Below, piece after piece: positions 30,230 to 40,052 of a stretch of DNA of 64,000 bases. Location of the stretch: assembly GCF_025725645.1 (NCBI RefSeq), contig NZ_CP107007.1, positions 1,550,001 through 1,614,000 on the forward strand, given 5' to 3'. Below the pieces are notes generated by a model. The model was not told where the DNA came from and searched no databases. It was given only the letters and a program-made list of their open reading frames with translations. Position 1 is the first letter of the stretch; each line of letters begins with the position of its first letter. The position numbers and the translations under genes were made by a program. The stretch comes from Halomonas sp. GD1P12. Lineage in GTDB: Bacteria; Pseudomonadota; Gammaproteobacteria; Pseudomonadales; Halomonadaceae.

Positions 30230-32422
30230 ATGAAAAAAACGCTCGCCGGGGGCGTCTGGTGCGCTCTTGCAACGCTCAGTCCGGCAACGCTTGCCGTAGA
30301 GTTCGGGCCGGCCACGACGCTTTCGCCGCTGCAGGCACCGCTCGATGCCAGGATCAGCCTGCTGGCCGTTGATAACCTGCGCGTCGAGGATATCAGCGCG
30401 GCCGTGGCCGAGCCCGCCGCGTTCAGCGCTCTGGGCCTTGCCTGGTCGCCGCTGCTCTCTGACGTCGAGGTCATTCCAGTGCGTCAGAACGGGCGTACGT
30501 TCTTACGCTTGAGCGGCGCCCGCGCCGTCGATACGCCCTGGCTCGACGTGCTGATTACGCTGACCACGCCAAGCGGTCGCCAGACGCAGATGGTTACGCT
30601 GCTGTTCGACCCGGTGGATTATCTGCCTGGCACGACGGACACTGGGCTTGCCGCCACTCCCGCGCCTGTATCGTCGCCTTCGCAACCGGCACCGGCATCT
30701 GCCTTGTCTTCCAACGCGCCGTGGGACGCGCCAACGGCGTCCTCGACAGGCACGTCCTCAACAGGCACGTCCTCGCCAGGCGCATCCCATGCCACGGTCG
30801 CCCGCGGCGACACGCTGTGGAACATCGCGCTTCGCACCCGCCCGCCCGGCGTCGACGTTCAGCAGATGGTCATCGCCCTGGCCGATGCCAACCCGGCGGC
30901 CTTCGAAAGCGGTGGCATCGACACTCTCAGAGTTGGCCAGCGCCTCGAGATCCCGGGACGAGAGCAGGCGTTGCGCCTTAGCCCGCAGCAGGCGGCGCAG
31001 GCCGTCACTGCGCGAAGCGCGGCGATCCAGGCGCCCGGTATCGAGTCCGACCCGCCGCCGGCCTCCAGCTCACAAATGGCGCAAAACGCTCCGCTTGAAG
31101 AGCCCGCAGATTCCGCCGAGCGTCTGCCAACCGAGGCGCCTGCACCCAGCGAGCGCTCACCAGCCACGGACGCGCCGCTGATGGCGGAAAGCGCTGGAGA
31201 AGAAGAGCGCGAAGAGGTCGCAGGGGACGGTGGCGAGTTGGTCGAGGCGCTTGCGCTGATGAACGATCTGGCCAGTGAGACGCCGAGCCGGGAGGTCACA
31301 CCGCAAAGTATCGAGGCGGCACTGGCGGTCAGCGGCGAGCCGATCCCCGACGGTCGGGCCTGGGCCAACAGCCCGCTGTCCACCGATGTGCTTGGCCAGG
31401 TGCTGGCCTCGCTTTCGCCTTTCGCCACGGTTGAAGCCGCGCCGACGGAAAGCGAGTATCGCGCGATGCTCGACGAGCAGGCGCGCCAGGCCGCCGAGAT
31501 CGAGTCGCTCACACTTGAGGTGGCCGAGCTGCGCCAGGCGCTCGACGAGGTGCGCGCCCTGGCCTCGACTCCTGCTCAGACGCCAACGACCCAAACGCTA
31601 TCTGGCGCGGCGGCGCCTGACGCACCGGCGCCCAGCACGGCGGCGCAAAGCAGCGCCCGCGAGGTTTCTCTCGGGCCGCTGGCGCTTTTACGCGAGCACT
31701 GGGTCTGGCCGGTAGGGCTTGGGTTGGCGCTATTGCTGGCCGCGATGGTGATCAGTCGCAAACGCCGCGAGCGCCAGTGGGAGCCTGCCCCAGTCGCCGC
31801 GCCGTCGCCCGTGAGCCCTGACGCGTCGGCCAGGCCCGCACCCGCCGGCCCCGCCCGGGCCGAGCCCACCGTAAAGCCCGCCGCGCCGGCAAGTGCCGCG
31901 CCCGTGGAGCCAACCAAAGCGCCTGCACCGGAGGCCGCCCACCAGCCCGAACCGCCCGCCGCCGTGCCACCCGCCGCCGTCGAGGAACCCGCGCCGACAA
32001 ACGTGTCGCTCGGCGAGAAAGAGCGCGCCCGCGAGGCACAAGAACCCCCGACCTTTCACGCCATCACCGAGGCGCCCGTGCCGCAGACCCTGGCGCTCGA
32101 GCGTCGCGCCTTGAGCGGCCAAGCGCGCGTTCGGCCAGCGCCAAGCGAGTGGGAAGAGGGTGGGGCCTCGATGGCGTCGAGCGTCGGGGAGCCCGCACCC
32201 GCCACGGCAGAGGAAGAGGAAGCACTGGCGCTGGCGCCTCAAAAGCCGGCTCGGCCGCCCAACCATACCATCGACTACCGGCCTGAAAGCCTGACGACTA
32301 CCGATGAAGCGCCGTCTGCCCCGAGTGAGTACCCGCCGCCCGTAGCCGAGACGCCAGCGTCGAGCCCCGAGTGGGAAATCGAGGAGGTAGCATTTAAACC
32401 GCGACGTCGGGATAATGGCTGA
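30230..32422 (+). CDS. fimV: FimV-like inner-membrane LysM protein
   Basis: Peptidoglycan-binding polar-hub-type protein. About 730 residues from ATG 30230 (signal peptide MKKTLAGGVWCALATLSP). Order: FimV N-terminal domain with PLDARISLLAVDNLRVEDI (about 40-60); LysM domain VARGDTLWNIALRTRP...LRVGQRLEIPG (about 182-245); coiled coil (about 405-445); one transmembrane helix WVWPVGLGLALLLAAMVIS (about 490-510); then a long Pro/Ala/Glu-rich cytoplasmic tail ending EWEIEEVAFKPRRRDNG. I see no C-terminal TPR/FimV-C domain, so it is shorter than Pseudomonas FimV. The position between asd and truA agrees with fimV. An in-frame ATG at 30164 lacks a signal peptide and was rejected. Confidence 0.85.
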   Translation: MKKTLAGGVWCALATLSPATLAVEFGPATTLSPLQAPLDARISLLAVDNLRVEDISAAVAEPAAFSALGLAWSPLLSDVEVIPVRQNGRTFLRLSGARAVDTPWLDVLITLTTPSGRQTQMVTLLFDPVDYLPGTTDTGLAATPAPVSSPSQPAPASALSSNAPWDAPTASSTGTSSTGTSSPGASHATVARGDTLWNIALRTRPPGVDVQQMVIALADANPAAFESGGIDTLRVGQRLEIPGREQALRLSPQQAAQAVTARSAAIQAPGIESDPPPASSSQMAQNAPLEEPADSAERLPTEAPAPSERSPATDAPLMAESAGEEEREEVAGDGGELVEALALMNDLASETPSREVTPQSIEAALAVSGEPIPDGRAWANSPLSTDVLGQVLASLSPFATVEAAPTESEYRAMLDEQARQAAEIESLTLEVAELRQALDEVRALASTPAQTPTTQTLSGAAAPDAPAPSTAAQSSAREVSLGPLALLREHWVWPVGLGLALLLAAMVISRKRRERQWEPAPVAAPSPVSPDASARPAPAGPARAEPTVKPAAPASAAPVEPTKAPAPEAAHQPEPPAAVPPAAVEEPAPTNVSLGEKERAREAQEPPTFHAITEAPVPQTLALERRALSGQARVRPAPSEWEEGGASMASSVGEPAPATAEEEEALALAPQKPARPPNHTIDYRPESLTTTDEAPSAPSEYPPPVAETPASSPEWEIEEVAFKPRRRDNG

Positions 32423-32455
32423 TCCTTTTCCCTGATTTCCAATACGGCGTGGCTG

Positions 32456-33412
32456 ATGACGCTTTTTTACCATTTCGATGAAACCACGCCGCTCGACGGA
32501 CGGCTGGCGCTCGGTATTGAATACGACGGCACACGCTTTTGCGGCTTTCAACGCTTGAAGCACGCCGCTTCCGTTCAGGCGGCGGTGGAGGAGGCGCTGG
32601 CTAAAGTGGCCGGCGCGCCGGTGCAGATCCACGCAAGCGGTCGCACCGACTCCGGCGTCCACGCGACCCGCCAGATCGTTCACTTCGACCCGCCGGCCGC
32701 GCGCAGCGAAAAGGCCTGGATCTTCGGCGCCAATACCAACCTCCCCAGGGATGTCGCCATTCGCTGGGTCAAACCGGTCGGCGACGATTTCCACTCTCGC
32801 CTGGGGGCGCTGGCACGGCGCTACCGCTACGTCTTCTTGAACCAGCCCAGCCGCCCGGTGCTCGAGCGCCATCAGGTCACCTGGTGTCGCGACCCGCTGG
32901 ATGCGCCCGCCATGCATCGCGCCGCCCAGGCGCTGGTGGGCGAGCACGACTTTTCGAGCTTTCGCGCGGCGGGGTGCCAATCCAAAACGCCCTGGCGGCA
33001 GATGCATTTTTGCGAAGTGAGCCGCCACGGACAGCTGGTGGTAATCGACATTCAGGGCAACGCCTTTTTGCACCACATGATCCGCAATATCGCGGGGGCA
33101 CTGGCAAGCGTGGGGCGCGGCGCAAAGGATGAAAGCTACATTGCGGCGCTACTGGCGAAGAAAAGCCGCCGGGATGGCGACGTCACCGCGCCGGCCTGCG
33201 GGCTTCACTTCGTCGACTCGGTCTTCGACGAGCGCTTCGCGCTTCCCCGCGAGCCGCTGGGGCCCCATCTTCTGGCGTTCACCGGTGAGTGGACCGGTGA
33301 CCGTACGCTTCCAGACAATCCACGCATCGCCGCTCGCCGCAAGCTTTCTTTCGCCCCCAAAATGGATTCGCCTGCCCGCGAAAATCCTGTTGATGAAAAT
33401 TCTGCAAGCTAA
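32456..33412 (+). CDS. truA: tRNA pseudouridine(38-40) synthase
   Basis: Converts U38-U40 in tRNA anticodon arms to pseudouridine. 318 residues, with a roughly 15-residue N-terminal and 35-residue C-terminal extension over the E. coli size. The catalytic Asp lies in HASGRTDSGVHATRQ (about 62), with LARRYRYVFLN and FLHHMIRNIAG typical of TruA. Follows the fimV-like gene as in Pseudomonas. Confidence 0.95.
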   Translation: MTLFYHFDETTPLDGRLALGIEYDGTRFCGFQRLKHAASVQAAVEEALAKVAGAPVQIHASGRTDSGVHATRQIVHFDPPAARSEKAWIFGANTNLPRDVAIRWVKPVGDDFHSRLGALARRYRYVFLNQPSRPVLERHQVTWCRDPLDAPAMHRAAQALVGEHDFSSFRAAGCQSKTPWRQMHFCEVSRHGQLVVIDIQGNAFLHHMIRNIAGALASVGRGAKDESYIAALLAKKSRRDGDVTAPACGLHFVDSVFDERFALPREPLGPHLLAFTGEWTGDRTLPDNPRIAARRKLSFAPKMDSPARENPVDENSAS

Positions 33413-33469
33413 GCCTTGCCGGGCCAACGGCTTTGCAGGCCCTAAATCCCCGTTATCCGGAGAAGCGCC

Positions 33470-34099
33470 ATGCGCACGCGCATCAAGTTTTGTGGAATGA
33501 CCCGAGCGGAGGATATCGACGCCGCCGTGGGCCTCGGCGTCGACGCGCTGGGGTTCGTCATGTGGCCGGGCAGCAAGCGCGCCGTTTCCCAAGCGCGTCT
33601 GGAGGCGTTGAGTGCCCGAGTGCCGGCCTTCGTCACAAGGGTCGGGCTCTTCGTCGACCAGCCGGTGGAGGTCATTGAGCGGTGTCTACCGACTCTCGAT
33701 CTGCTGCAGTTCCACGGCAACGAATCAGCGGCGTTTTGCGAGCAGTTCGGGCGGCCCTGGATCAAGGCGCTGCGCATGCGCGACGACGTGGATCTTCAGC
33801 GCGCGGCGCGGGAGTACTCGGGCGCCCGGGCGCTGCTGCTCGATGCCTATCGCCCGGGCGTTCCCGGCGGAACCGGGGAAACCTTCGACTGGTCCAGAAT
33901 TCCCGCAGATCTCGAAAAACCTGTTATCCTCGCCGGTGGATTGACCCCGGCCAACGCCGGTGACGCGGTGGCGCGCGTAGCGCCTTTTGCGCTGGATGTC
34001 TCCGGTGGTATCGAGGCCGCCCCGGGCGTCAAGGACCCGGTGGCGATGAGCGGTTTCGTGCGCCAGGTAGCACTCGGCGACGCCGGGGCTTGCTACTGA
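33470..34099 (+). CDS. trpF: Phosphoribosylanthranilate isomerase
   Basis: TIM-barrel enzyme of tryptophan synthesis. 209 residues; catalytic Cys in RIKFCGMTRAEDIDAAV (about 7) and Asp in LLLDAYRPGVPGGTGETFDW (about 125). Phosphate-binding PVILAGGLTPANAG and LDVSGGIEAAPG segments are intact. Immediately upstream of trpBA, though separated by 82 bases. Confidence 0.96.
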   Translation: MRTRIKFCGMTRAEDIDAAVGLGVDALGFVMWPGSKRAVSQARLEALSARVPAFVTRVGLFVDQPVEVIERCLPTLDLLQFHGNESAAFCEQFGRPWIKALRMRDDVDLQRAAREYSGARALLLDAYRPGVPGGTGETFDWSRIPADLEKPVILAGGLTPANAGDAVARVAPFALDVSGGIEAAPGVKDPVAMSGFVRQVALGDAGACY

Positions 34100-34181
34100 G
34101 TCGAGGCCATCAGGTTCTATTCACTCAATAACCACGTTCATTTACCGTTTGCCTGCTCGGGCGATCTTGTGAGGTACCTCT

Positions 34182-35432
34182 GTGACTGTTTCAGCGACTG
34201 GTGATACCGAAACTGTGAAGACCCGGTTCAGCGATTTGACCAAAATGCCGGACGCGCGCGGCCACTACGGCCCCTACGGTGGTCGCTTCGTGTCGGAAAC
34301 CCTGAGCTTCGCGCTCGAAGACCTGGAAAAGACCTACGCCAGCCTGCGCGACGACCCGGACTTTCAGGCCGAGTTCGATTTCGATCTGGCCCATTATGTC
34401 GGCCGACCCTCGCCGCTTTATCATGCCAAACGCTGGTCCGAGGCGCTCGGCGGCGCGCAGATCTGGCTCAAGCGCGAGGATCTGAACCACACCGGCGCGC
34501 ACAAGGTGAACAACACCATTGGCCAGGCGCTGTTGGCGAAAAAGACTGGCAAGCCTCGGGTGATCGCCGAAACCGGTGCCGGCCAGCACGGTGTGGCCAC
34601 CGCCACGGTCGCAGCAAGGCTGGGGCTTGAGTGTGACGTCTACATGGGTGCGACGGACGTCGAGCGCCAGAAGCTCAACGTTTACCGCATGCACCTGCTC
34701 GGCGCTCGGGTGATTCCGGTCGAGTCCGGCACGCGCACGCTGAAGGACGCCATGAACGAGGCGCTCAGGGACTGGGTCACCAACGTCGATAACACCTTCT
34801 ACATCATCGGCACCGTGGCGGGCCCGCACCCGTACCCACAGCTGGTGCGTGACTTCAACGCCGTGACCGGGCGGGAAGCGCGCAGACAGTCGCTCGAGCA
34901 GATCGGCCGGCTGCCGGATGCGCTGGTCGCCTGCGTGGGCGGTGGCTCCAACGCCATCGGGCTCTTTTACCCGTTTCTGGAGGATGACGATGTCGCCATG
35001 TACGGCGTCGAAGCCGGCGGCGACGGCGTCGAAACCGGCCGCCACGCCGCCCCTTTGGCCTCCAATGCCCCCAGAGGCGTGCTGCACGGCAACCGTACCT
35101 ATTTGATGTCTGACGAAGCGGGGCAGGTGTCGGACACTCACTCGATCTCTGCCGGGCTCGACTACCCGGGCGTGGGTCCGGAGCATTCGCTCTGGAAGGA
35201 TGCCGGGCGCGTCAACTACGTGGCTGCCAACGATAAAGAGGTGCTCGAGGCGTTTCGCGAGCTGACCCGCATGGAAGGCATCATGCCGGCGCTGGAGTCC
35301 GCCCACGCGCTGGCGCACGCCAAGGTGCTGGCGCCGACCATGCGTGCTGACCAGCACATCGTGGTCAATCTCTCGGGTCGTGGCGACAAGGACATCATGA
35401 CCGTTGCCGACATTGATGGACTCAAGTTTTAA
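34182..35432 (+). CDS. trpB: Tryptophan synthase beta chain
   Basis: PLP enzyme joining indole and serine. 416 residues; the PLP lysine is in [13 protein letters not shown] (about 107), the phosphate loop is [11 protein letters not shown] (about 250) and the cofactor-site Ser/Arg lie near the C-terminal LSGRGDKD. The start is GTG 34182 with GAGGTACC upstream. The segment FDAV-type insert near residue 285 ([18 protein letters not shown]) is normal for the family. trpA starts 8 bases downstream. Confidence 0.97.
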   Translation: MTVSATGDTETVKTRFSDLTKMPDARGHYGPYGGRFVSETLSFALEDLEKTYASLRDDPDFQAEFDFDLAHYVGRPSPLYHAKRWSEALGGAQIWLKREDLNHTGAHKVNNTIGQALLAKKTGKPRVIAETGAGQHGVATATVAARLGLECDVYMGATDVERQKLNVYRMHLLGARVIPVESGTRTLKDAMNEALRDWVTNVDNTFYIIGTVAGPHPYPQLVRDFNAVTGREARRQSLEQIGRLPDALVACVGGGSNAIGLFYPFLEDDDVAMYGVEAGGDGVETGRHAAPLASNAPRGVLHGNRTYLMSDEAGQVSDTHSISAGLDYPGVGPEHSLWKDAGRVNYVAANDKEVLEAFRELTRMEGIMPALESAHALAHAKVLAPTMRADQHIVVNLSGRGDKDIMTVADIDGLKF

Positions 35433-35440
35433 GGGTGAGC

Positions 35441-36244
35441 ATGAACCGTATCGATCAGCGCTTCGACGAACTCAAACGCCAGGGCCGCAAGGCCTTGATC
35501 CCCTACATCACCGCCGGCGACCCGGGCCCGGAGCACACCGTGGGCTTCATGCACGCCCTGGTCGAGGCCGGTGCCGACGTGATCGAGCTGGGCGTGCCGT
35601 TTTCCGACCCCATGGCCGACGGCCCGGTGATTCAAAAGGCCTGCGAGCGCGCACTCTCCAAAGGCACCCGGCTGGTGGACCTTCTGGACATGGTCGCCGA
35701 GTTTCGCCAGGCCGATAGTGAAACGCCGGTGGTGCTGATGGGCTACCTGAATCCGATCGAACGCATTGGCTATGCCCATTTCGCCGACCGGGCGGCAAGC
35801 GTTGGCGTGGACGGTGTACTGGTGGTGGACATGCCGCCAGAAGAGGCCGAGGAGTTCGGGCCGCTATTGAAAGCACGTGATTTGGCGGCAATTTTCCTGG
35901 TTGCACCTACCACTTCCAATGCCCGAGCCGCTACAATATGCGCCCACGGTGAAGGGTATCTTTATTACGTGTCGCTCAAGGGCGTCACCGGCGCCGCCAC
36001 GCTCAACGCTCAGGACGTGGCCGAGCATCTCGCGCCGCTGCGTGAAATGACGAATCTCCCGCTCTGCGTGGGCTTTGGCATTCGCGACGGCGTCACCGCC
36101 GCCGAGGTCTCCAAGGTGGCCGATGGCGTCATAGTCGGCAGTGCGCTGGTGAACCGCATTGCCGATAATCTGGAGACGCCGGAGGTGATCGCCGGCGAGC
36201 TTAAAAGCGTGCTTGCCGAGATGCGCGCCGCGATGGACGCCTGA
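35441..36244 (+). CDS. trpA: Tryptophan synthase alpha chain
   Basis: TIM-barrel subunit cleaving indole-3-glycerol phosphate and channelling indole to TrpB. 267 residues; the catalytic Glu is in [16 protein letters not shown] (about 48) and the Asp-equivalent region and loop 6 lie around [14 protein letters not shown] (about 170-185). ATG 35441 is preferred to GTG 35435, which leaves almost no room for a ribosome site. Confidence 0.96.
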   Translation: MNRIDQRFDELKRQGRKALIPYITAGDPGPEHTVGFMHALVEAGADVIELGVPFSDPMADGPVIQKACERALSKGTRLVDLLDMVAEFRQADSETPVVLMGYLNPIERIGYAHFADRAASVGVDGVLVVDMPPEEAEEFGPLLKARDLAAIFLVAPTTSNARAATICAHGEGYLYYVSLKGVTGAATLNAQDVAEHLAPLREMTNLPLCVGFGIRDGVTAAEVSKVADGVIVGSALVNRIADNLETPEVIAGELKSVLAEMRAAMDA

Positions 36245-36343
36245 GCCTCTTCATCGGCTAAACTGTTTTTATGACGAACTTTGATCGACGACACTCACAG
36301 CCTGGCAAGGCCGGGCGTTGACGACTACGGAAGCCTTTTTGAT

Positions 36344-37348
36344 ATGAGCTGGTTAGACAAAATCGTACCCTCCATGGGCCGTATCCAGCGTAAGGACCGT
36401 CGTGCCAGCGTGCCCGACGGTCTTTGGCGTAAATGCCCCAAGTGTGAAGCGGTTCTCTACCTGCCGGAGCTGGAAAAACATCAAAACGTTTGCCCCAAGT
36501 GCGACCACCACTTGAGGCTGACCGCGCGCAAACGCCTTGACTGGTTTTTGGACAAGCAAGGGCGCCAGGAGATCGCTGCCGATCTCGAACCCGTCGACCG
36601 GCTCAAGTTCAAGGACTCCAAAAAGTACAAGGACCGCTTGAGCGCCGCTCAGAAGGAGACCGGCGAGAAGGATGCGCTGATCGCCATGCGCGGCGAGCTC
36701 GACGGTCTGCCGATCGTCGCCGTCTCGTTTGAATTCACCTTCATGGGCGGCTCGATGGGCGCGATCGTGGGCGAGAAATTCGTCCGCGCGGCGACCGTCG
36801 CCCTCGAAGAGGAAATTCCGCTGGTCTGCTTTGGCGCCTCCGGCGGGGCGCGCATGCAGGAGGCGCTGTTCTCCCTGATGCAGATGGCCAAGACCTCCGC
36901 GGCGCTTGAAAAGCTCAAGCAGGCGGGCGTGCCTTATGTCTCCGTGCTGACCGACCCGGTCTTCGGCGGCGTGTCGGCGTCGCTTGCGATGCTCGGTGAT
37001 CTCAACATCGCCGAGCCCAACGCGCTGATCGGCTTTGCCGGCCCGCGGGTCATCGAGCAGACGGTGCGCGAAACGCTTCCGGAAGGGTTCCAGCGCAGCG
37101 AGTTTTTGCTCGAGCACGGCACCGTCGACATGATCGTTCATCGCCACGAAATGCGCGAGCGGGTCGGCGGCGTACTGCGCAAGCTCACCCACCAGAGCGC
37201 GCGCCCTCTTGATCAGGAGAGCGTCGAGGCAGCGGCCGAGGTCAATGAGCCGGTGGTAGACGAGGAGGCGCTGGCAAGCGAGGTCGAAGCCAAGTCCAAG
37301 GCGGCCCCGACCGGCTCTTCAAGCGATGAAGCCAACCGCAATGCCTGA
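36344..37348 (+). CDS. accD: Acetyl-CoA carboxylase carboxyltransferase beta subunit
   Basis: With AccA, transfers carboxyl from biotin to acetyl-CoA for fatty-acid synthesis. 334 residues from ATG 36344 ([15 protein letters not shown]). The N-terminal zinc ribbon KCPKC (about 26-29) ... CPKC (about 46-49) is followed by the crotonase-fold domain with [12 protein letters not shown] and [13 protein letters not shown]. The acidic/Ala-rich tail (about 290-334) is extra. A longer upstream frame (36281) shows no family similarity. Overlaps folC. Confidence 0.96.
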   Translation: MSWLDKIVPSMGRIQRKDRRASVPDGLWRKCPKCEAVLYLPELEKHQNVCPKCDHHLRLTARKRLDWFLDKQGRQEIAADLEPVDRLKFKDSKKYKDRLSAAQKETGEKDALIAMRGELDGLPIVAVSFEFTFMGGSMGAIVGEKFVRAATVALEEEIPLVCFGASGGARMQEALFSLMQMAKTSAALEKLKQAGVPYVSVLTDPVFGGVSASLAMLGDLNIAEPNALIGFAGPRVIEQTVRETLPEGFQRSEFLLEHGTVDMIVHRHEMRERVGGVLRKLTHQSARPLDQESVEAAAEVNEPVVDEEALASEVEAKSKAAPTGSSSDEANRNA

Positions 37349-38630
37349 CACGTTAGCCGGCTGGCTCGAACACCTGGAAACCCTGCACCCGGTGGGTATC
37401 GACATGGGGCTCGAGCGCGTGTCAAACGTGGCCGAGCGCATGGGCCTTTTGGAGCGACCGGTCGCCACGCGCGTAGTCATGGTGGCAGGCACCAACGGCA
37501 AGGGCTCGACGCTTGCCATGATGGAGGCCGTCGCCCGCGCTCACGGCTACCGCACCGGCACCTATACCTCGCCGCACCTGGTACGCTACAACGAGCGCGT
37601 AACGATCAACGGCCAGCTTGCCGGTGACACCGAGTTGATCGAAGGCTTCGAGCGGGTCGAAAAGGCGCGCACTCAGGAGCCGGCGATCAGCCTGACCTAT
37701 TTCGAGGCGGGAACGCTCTGTGCGCTGTGGTGTCTTTCTCAGCAGGCGCTGGATCTGGCGTTTCTGGAAGTGGGATTGGGTGGGCGTCTGGACGCGGTCA
37801 ATATCGTCGAGCCGGACGTGAGTATCGTGACGACTGTCGCCCTCGATCACGCCGATTACCTGGGCACCGACATCGAGCAGATCGGTCGCGAAAAAGCCGG
37901 TATTTTCCGGCCGCTGAAGCCCGCCGTGTTAGGCAGCCGGTCTCTGCCGGTGAGCGTCGCCGAGACCGCTATCGAAATGGCCTCGACGCTTCATGCGCTG
38001 GGCGTGGCCTTCAAGCACAGCGCTGACGCCAAGGCGAGTAACGATCTGATCACCCGCTGGTGCTGGCACGGCTTGACCGACGAAGGCGACACCGTCTCCC
38101 TGGATGCGCTCATCGACCCGGGGCTTCCCATCGACAACGCCGCCACCGCACTCCAGGCGCTTGCACTCGTCGGCGTGAGCTTCGACGCCGCGCTGGTCAA
38201 CCAGGCGTTTCGCTCGCTGATCGTGGCCGGCAGGATGCAGTGGATCGGGCAGTGGTGCCTGGACGTAGGTCACAACCCTCACGCCGCTCGCTATGTCGCC
38301 AGCCGTTTGCCAACGCTCGACGAAGGCGCTCGCCAGTGGGCGCTGATCGGTATGCTCAAGGACAAGGACGCCGATGGCGTGCTGGAGGCCCTGATGCCTT
38401 GCATCAGCGACTGGGTCTGCGTAAGCCTTAACGGTGAGCGCGGGCGGCCCGCCGAGGATCTTGCCGAGCGCATTAGAGCGAAGGGCGGCGTGGTTCACGC
38501 TTTGGCCGATTCTCCTACACAGGGCGTCGACATCATTGGGGCCGAGCTCGACGGCCGTGATCGCGTACTCGCCATGGGGTCGTTCAAAACCGTTGCCGCG
38601 CTTTTGGAGTACCCGCTGCCGCAGGCCTGA
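37326..38630 (+). CDS. folC: Bifunctional dihydrofolate/folylpolyglutamate synthase
   Basis: Adds glutamate to dihydropteroate and folates. 434 residues; P-loop [14 protein letters not shown] (about 54), [15 protein letters not shown] (about 82) and the catalytic region [13 protein letters not shown] (about 165). The start is uncertain between ATG 37326 and ATG 37341; both overlap the accD end, so coupling is likely. An SPOR protein gene follows, as in E. coli (dedD) and Pseudomonas. Confidence 0.95.
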   Translation: MKPTAMPDTLAGWLEHLETLHPVGIDMGLERVSNVAERMGLLERPVATRVVMVAGTNGKGSTLAMMEAVARAHGYRTGTYTSPHLVRYNERVTINGQLAGDTELIEGFERVEKARTQEPAISLTYFEAGTLCALWCLSQQALDLAFLEVGLGGRLDAVNIVEPDVSIVTTVALDHADYLGTDIEQIGREKAGIFRPLKPAVLGSRSLPVSVAETAIEMASTLHALGVAFKHSADAKASNDLITRWCWHGLTDEGDTVSLDALIDPGLPIDNAATALQALALVGVSFDAALVNQAFRSLIVAGRMQWIGQWCLDVGHNPHAARYVASRLPTLDEGARQWALIGMLKDKDADGVLEALMPCISDWVCVSLNGERGRPAEDLAERIRAKGGVVHALADSPTQGVDIIGAELDGRDRVLAMGSFKTVAALLEYPLPQA

Positions 38631-38688
38631 CACAGCCACCGCGCTACATCTGGCGCTCGAGCCGACCCCACGCTGTAAGGAGAGGGAT

Positions 38689-39360
38689 ATGAAATACGGT
38701 AAAGCGGAACGCATTAGCGGAATCGTGATACTCCTGGCGCTGCTGGCGATTTTTGTGCCGTGGCTGATGGGCGACCCGGCTCCTCGCGAGGAGCGTCCTC
38801 AGCCCACGTTCGTCATTGAACAGCCCGAAAGCGTGGCGCGTCGTGACGTTCCCGCGCCCCAGGCACCGGCGAGCGTCGAGGCGCTGACCGACGGTGAATC
38901 GGCCCAGGGTGGCGATGGTCAGGAGGCTATTGATGCCGTGCCGGCCGACCCCCGGGCACCCCTCACCGATCGCGTCGCCGCCGCCCAGAGTGGCTCCAAC
39001 GCCTCGCAGCCGACAGAAGAGGCGCCGGCCCAGTCGGACCCGATCGCCGAGATCGTGGCGGCCAACACGGCAACGTCGAGCACGTCATCGAGTGCGAGCC
39101 AATCCGCCTCGGCACCCGCGACTGCCGCGCAGGGTGAGTGGGCGGTTCAAGTTGGCAGCTTCGGCGATATCTCCAACGCCCAGCGCCTCTCGGAGCAGCT
39201 TTCGAACCAGGGGTTCAGCGCTTTTCGCCGCGCGCGGGACAACAACCTCACCTCGGTCTACGTCGGCCCCTATGCCACCTCGGAAGAGGGTGAGTCGGCG
39301 ATGGCGCTGATCAAACAGCGGGCCAACGTTCAGGGGCTGCTGGTGCGGGTTAGAGATTGA
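38689..39360 (+). CDS. SPOR-domain membrane protein (DedD-like)
   Basis: 223 residues: short cytoplasmic start, one helix (ISGIVILLALLAIFVPWLMG, about 9-28), a Pro/Ala/Gln-rich periplasmic linker, and a C-terminal SPOR domain (EWAVQVGSFGDISNAQRLSEQL ... TSVYVGPYATSEEGESAM, about 148-222). SPOR domains bind denuded septal peptidoglycan, so a cell-division role like DedD is likely. ATG 38689 has AAGGAGAGG upstream. Between folC and cvpA, the dedD position. Confidence 0.88.
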   Translation: MKYGKAERISGIVILLALLAIFVPWLMGDPAPREERPQPTFVIEQPESVARRDVPAPQAPASVEALTDGESAQGGDGQEAIDAVPADPRAPLTDRVAAAQSGSNASQPTEEAPAQSDPIAEIVAANTATSSTSSSASQSASAPATAAQGEWAVQVGSFGDISNAQRLSEQLSNQGFSAFRRARDNNLTSVYVGPYATSEEGESAMALIKQRANVQGLLVRVRD

Positions 39361-39362
39361 CG

Positions 39363-39953
39363 ATGGCGCTCACCTGGCTCGATGCGCTGTTTCTGGCCGT
39401 GATGGCACTGTCCATGATGGTGGGGTTTTTGCGTGGCTTCGTTCGTGAAGCGCTGGGGCTGAGCGCCTGGGTCGTGGCGCTAATGGTGGCCCGGGTGCTC
39501 GCCGACCCGGTCGCCGAGCTCTTGAGCGGCATGATCGACAGCTACGATGCGCGCCTGGTGTTGGCCTTTGCGCTGGTGATCTTTGCGGTGATTCTGCTTT
39601 GCGGCATCGTGATTCGACTGGTGCACGCAGCGATCGTGTGGGTCGGCATGGGGCTTTTGAACCGCTTCGCCGGCGCCGCCTTTGGCTTGGCCCGGGGCGT
39701 AGTGGTGCTGTTGATCGCCACGGTCCTGATCACCTTGACGCCGTTTTCGGATTTACAGGCCTGGCAGCAGGCGAGCCTACGCCCCCCCTTCATCGAACTA
39801 AGAGACTGGGCCGTCAGCCAGCTTAATCAATGGGAGCGCGAGCTTCCCCGAGCGCCCGAATCGCTTCGCGATATCAGCCTGCCCGAGCTTCGCTCGTTTG
39901 GGCCGTCGGACGACTCCTCGAGTGCGCCTTTGCCCTCCTCGAACGTGCGTTGA
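39363..39953 (+). CDS. cvpA: CvpA family membrane protein
   Basis: 196-residue inner-membrane protein with four helices, starting MALTWLDALFLAVMALSMMVGFLRG in family fashion. First named for colicin V production in E. coli, but its general role is unclear (envelope homeostasis). ATG 39363 is used; an in-frame TTG at 39357 overlaps the previous stop. purF lies 99 bases downstream. Confidence 0.9.
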   Translation: MALTWLDALFLAVMALSMMVGFLRGFVREALGLSAWVVALMVARVLADPVAELLSGMIDSYDARLVLAFALVIFAVILLCGIVIRLVHAAIVWVGMGLLNRFAGAAFGLARGVVVLLIATVLITLTPFSDLQAWQQASLRPPFIELRDWAVSQLNQWERELPRAPESLRDISLPELRSFGPSDDSSSAPLPSSNVR

Positions 39954-40052
39954 CGCGGCGGGGAAATAGCGATGGCGGACAAGTAACATTCAGGTTTGAA
40001 CACGCTCGAGCTTGCCTTGGGGTAAGCCGCAGCACAAAGAGAGGTAACACGA

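Noticed and set aside
36281..36343. N-terminal extension of AccD
   Set aside because: The 21 added residues have no family similarity; MSWLDKI at 36344 is the standard start.
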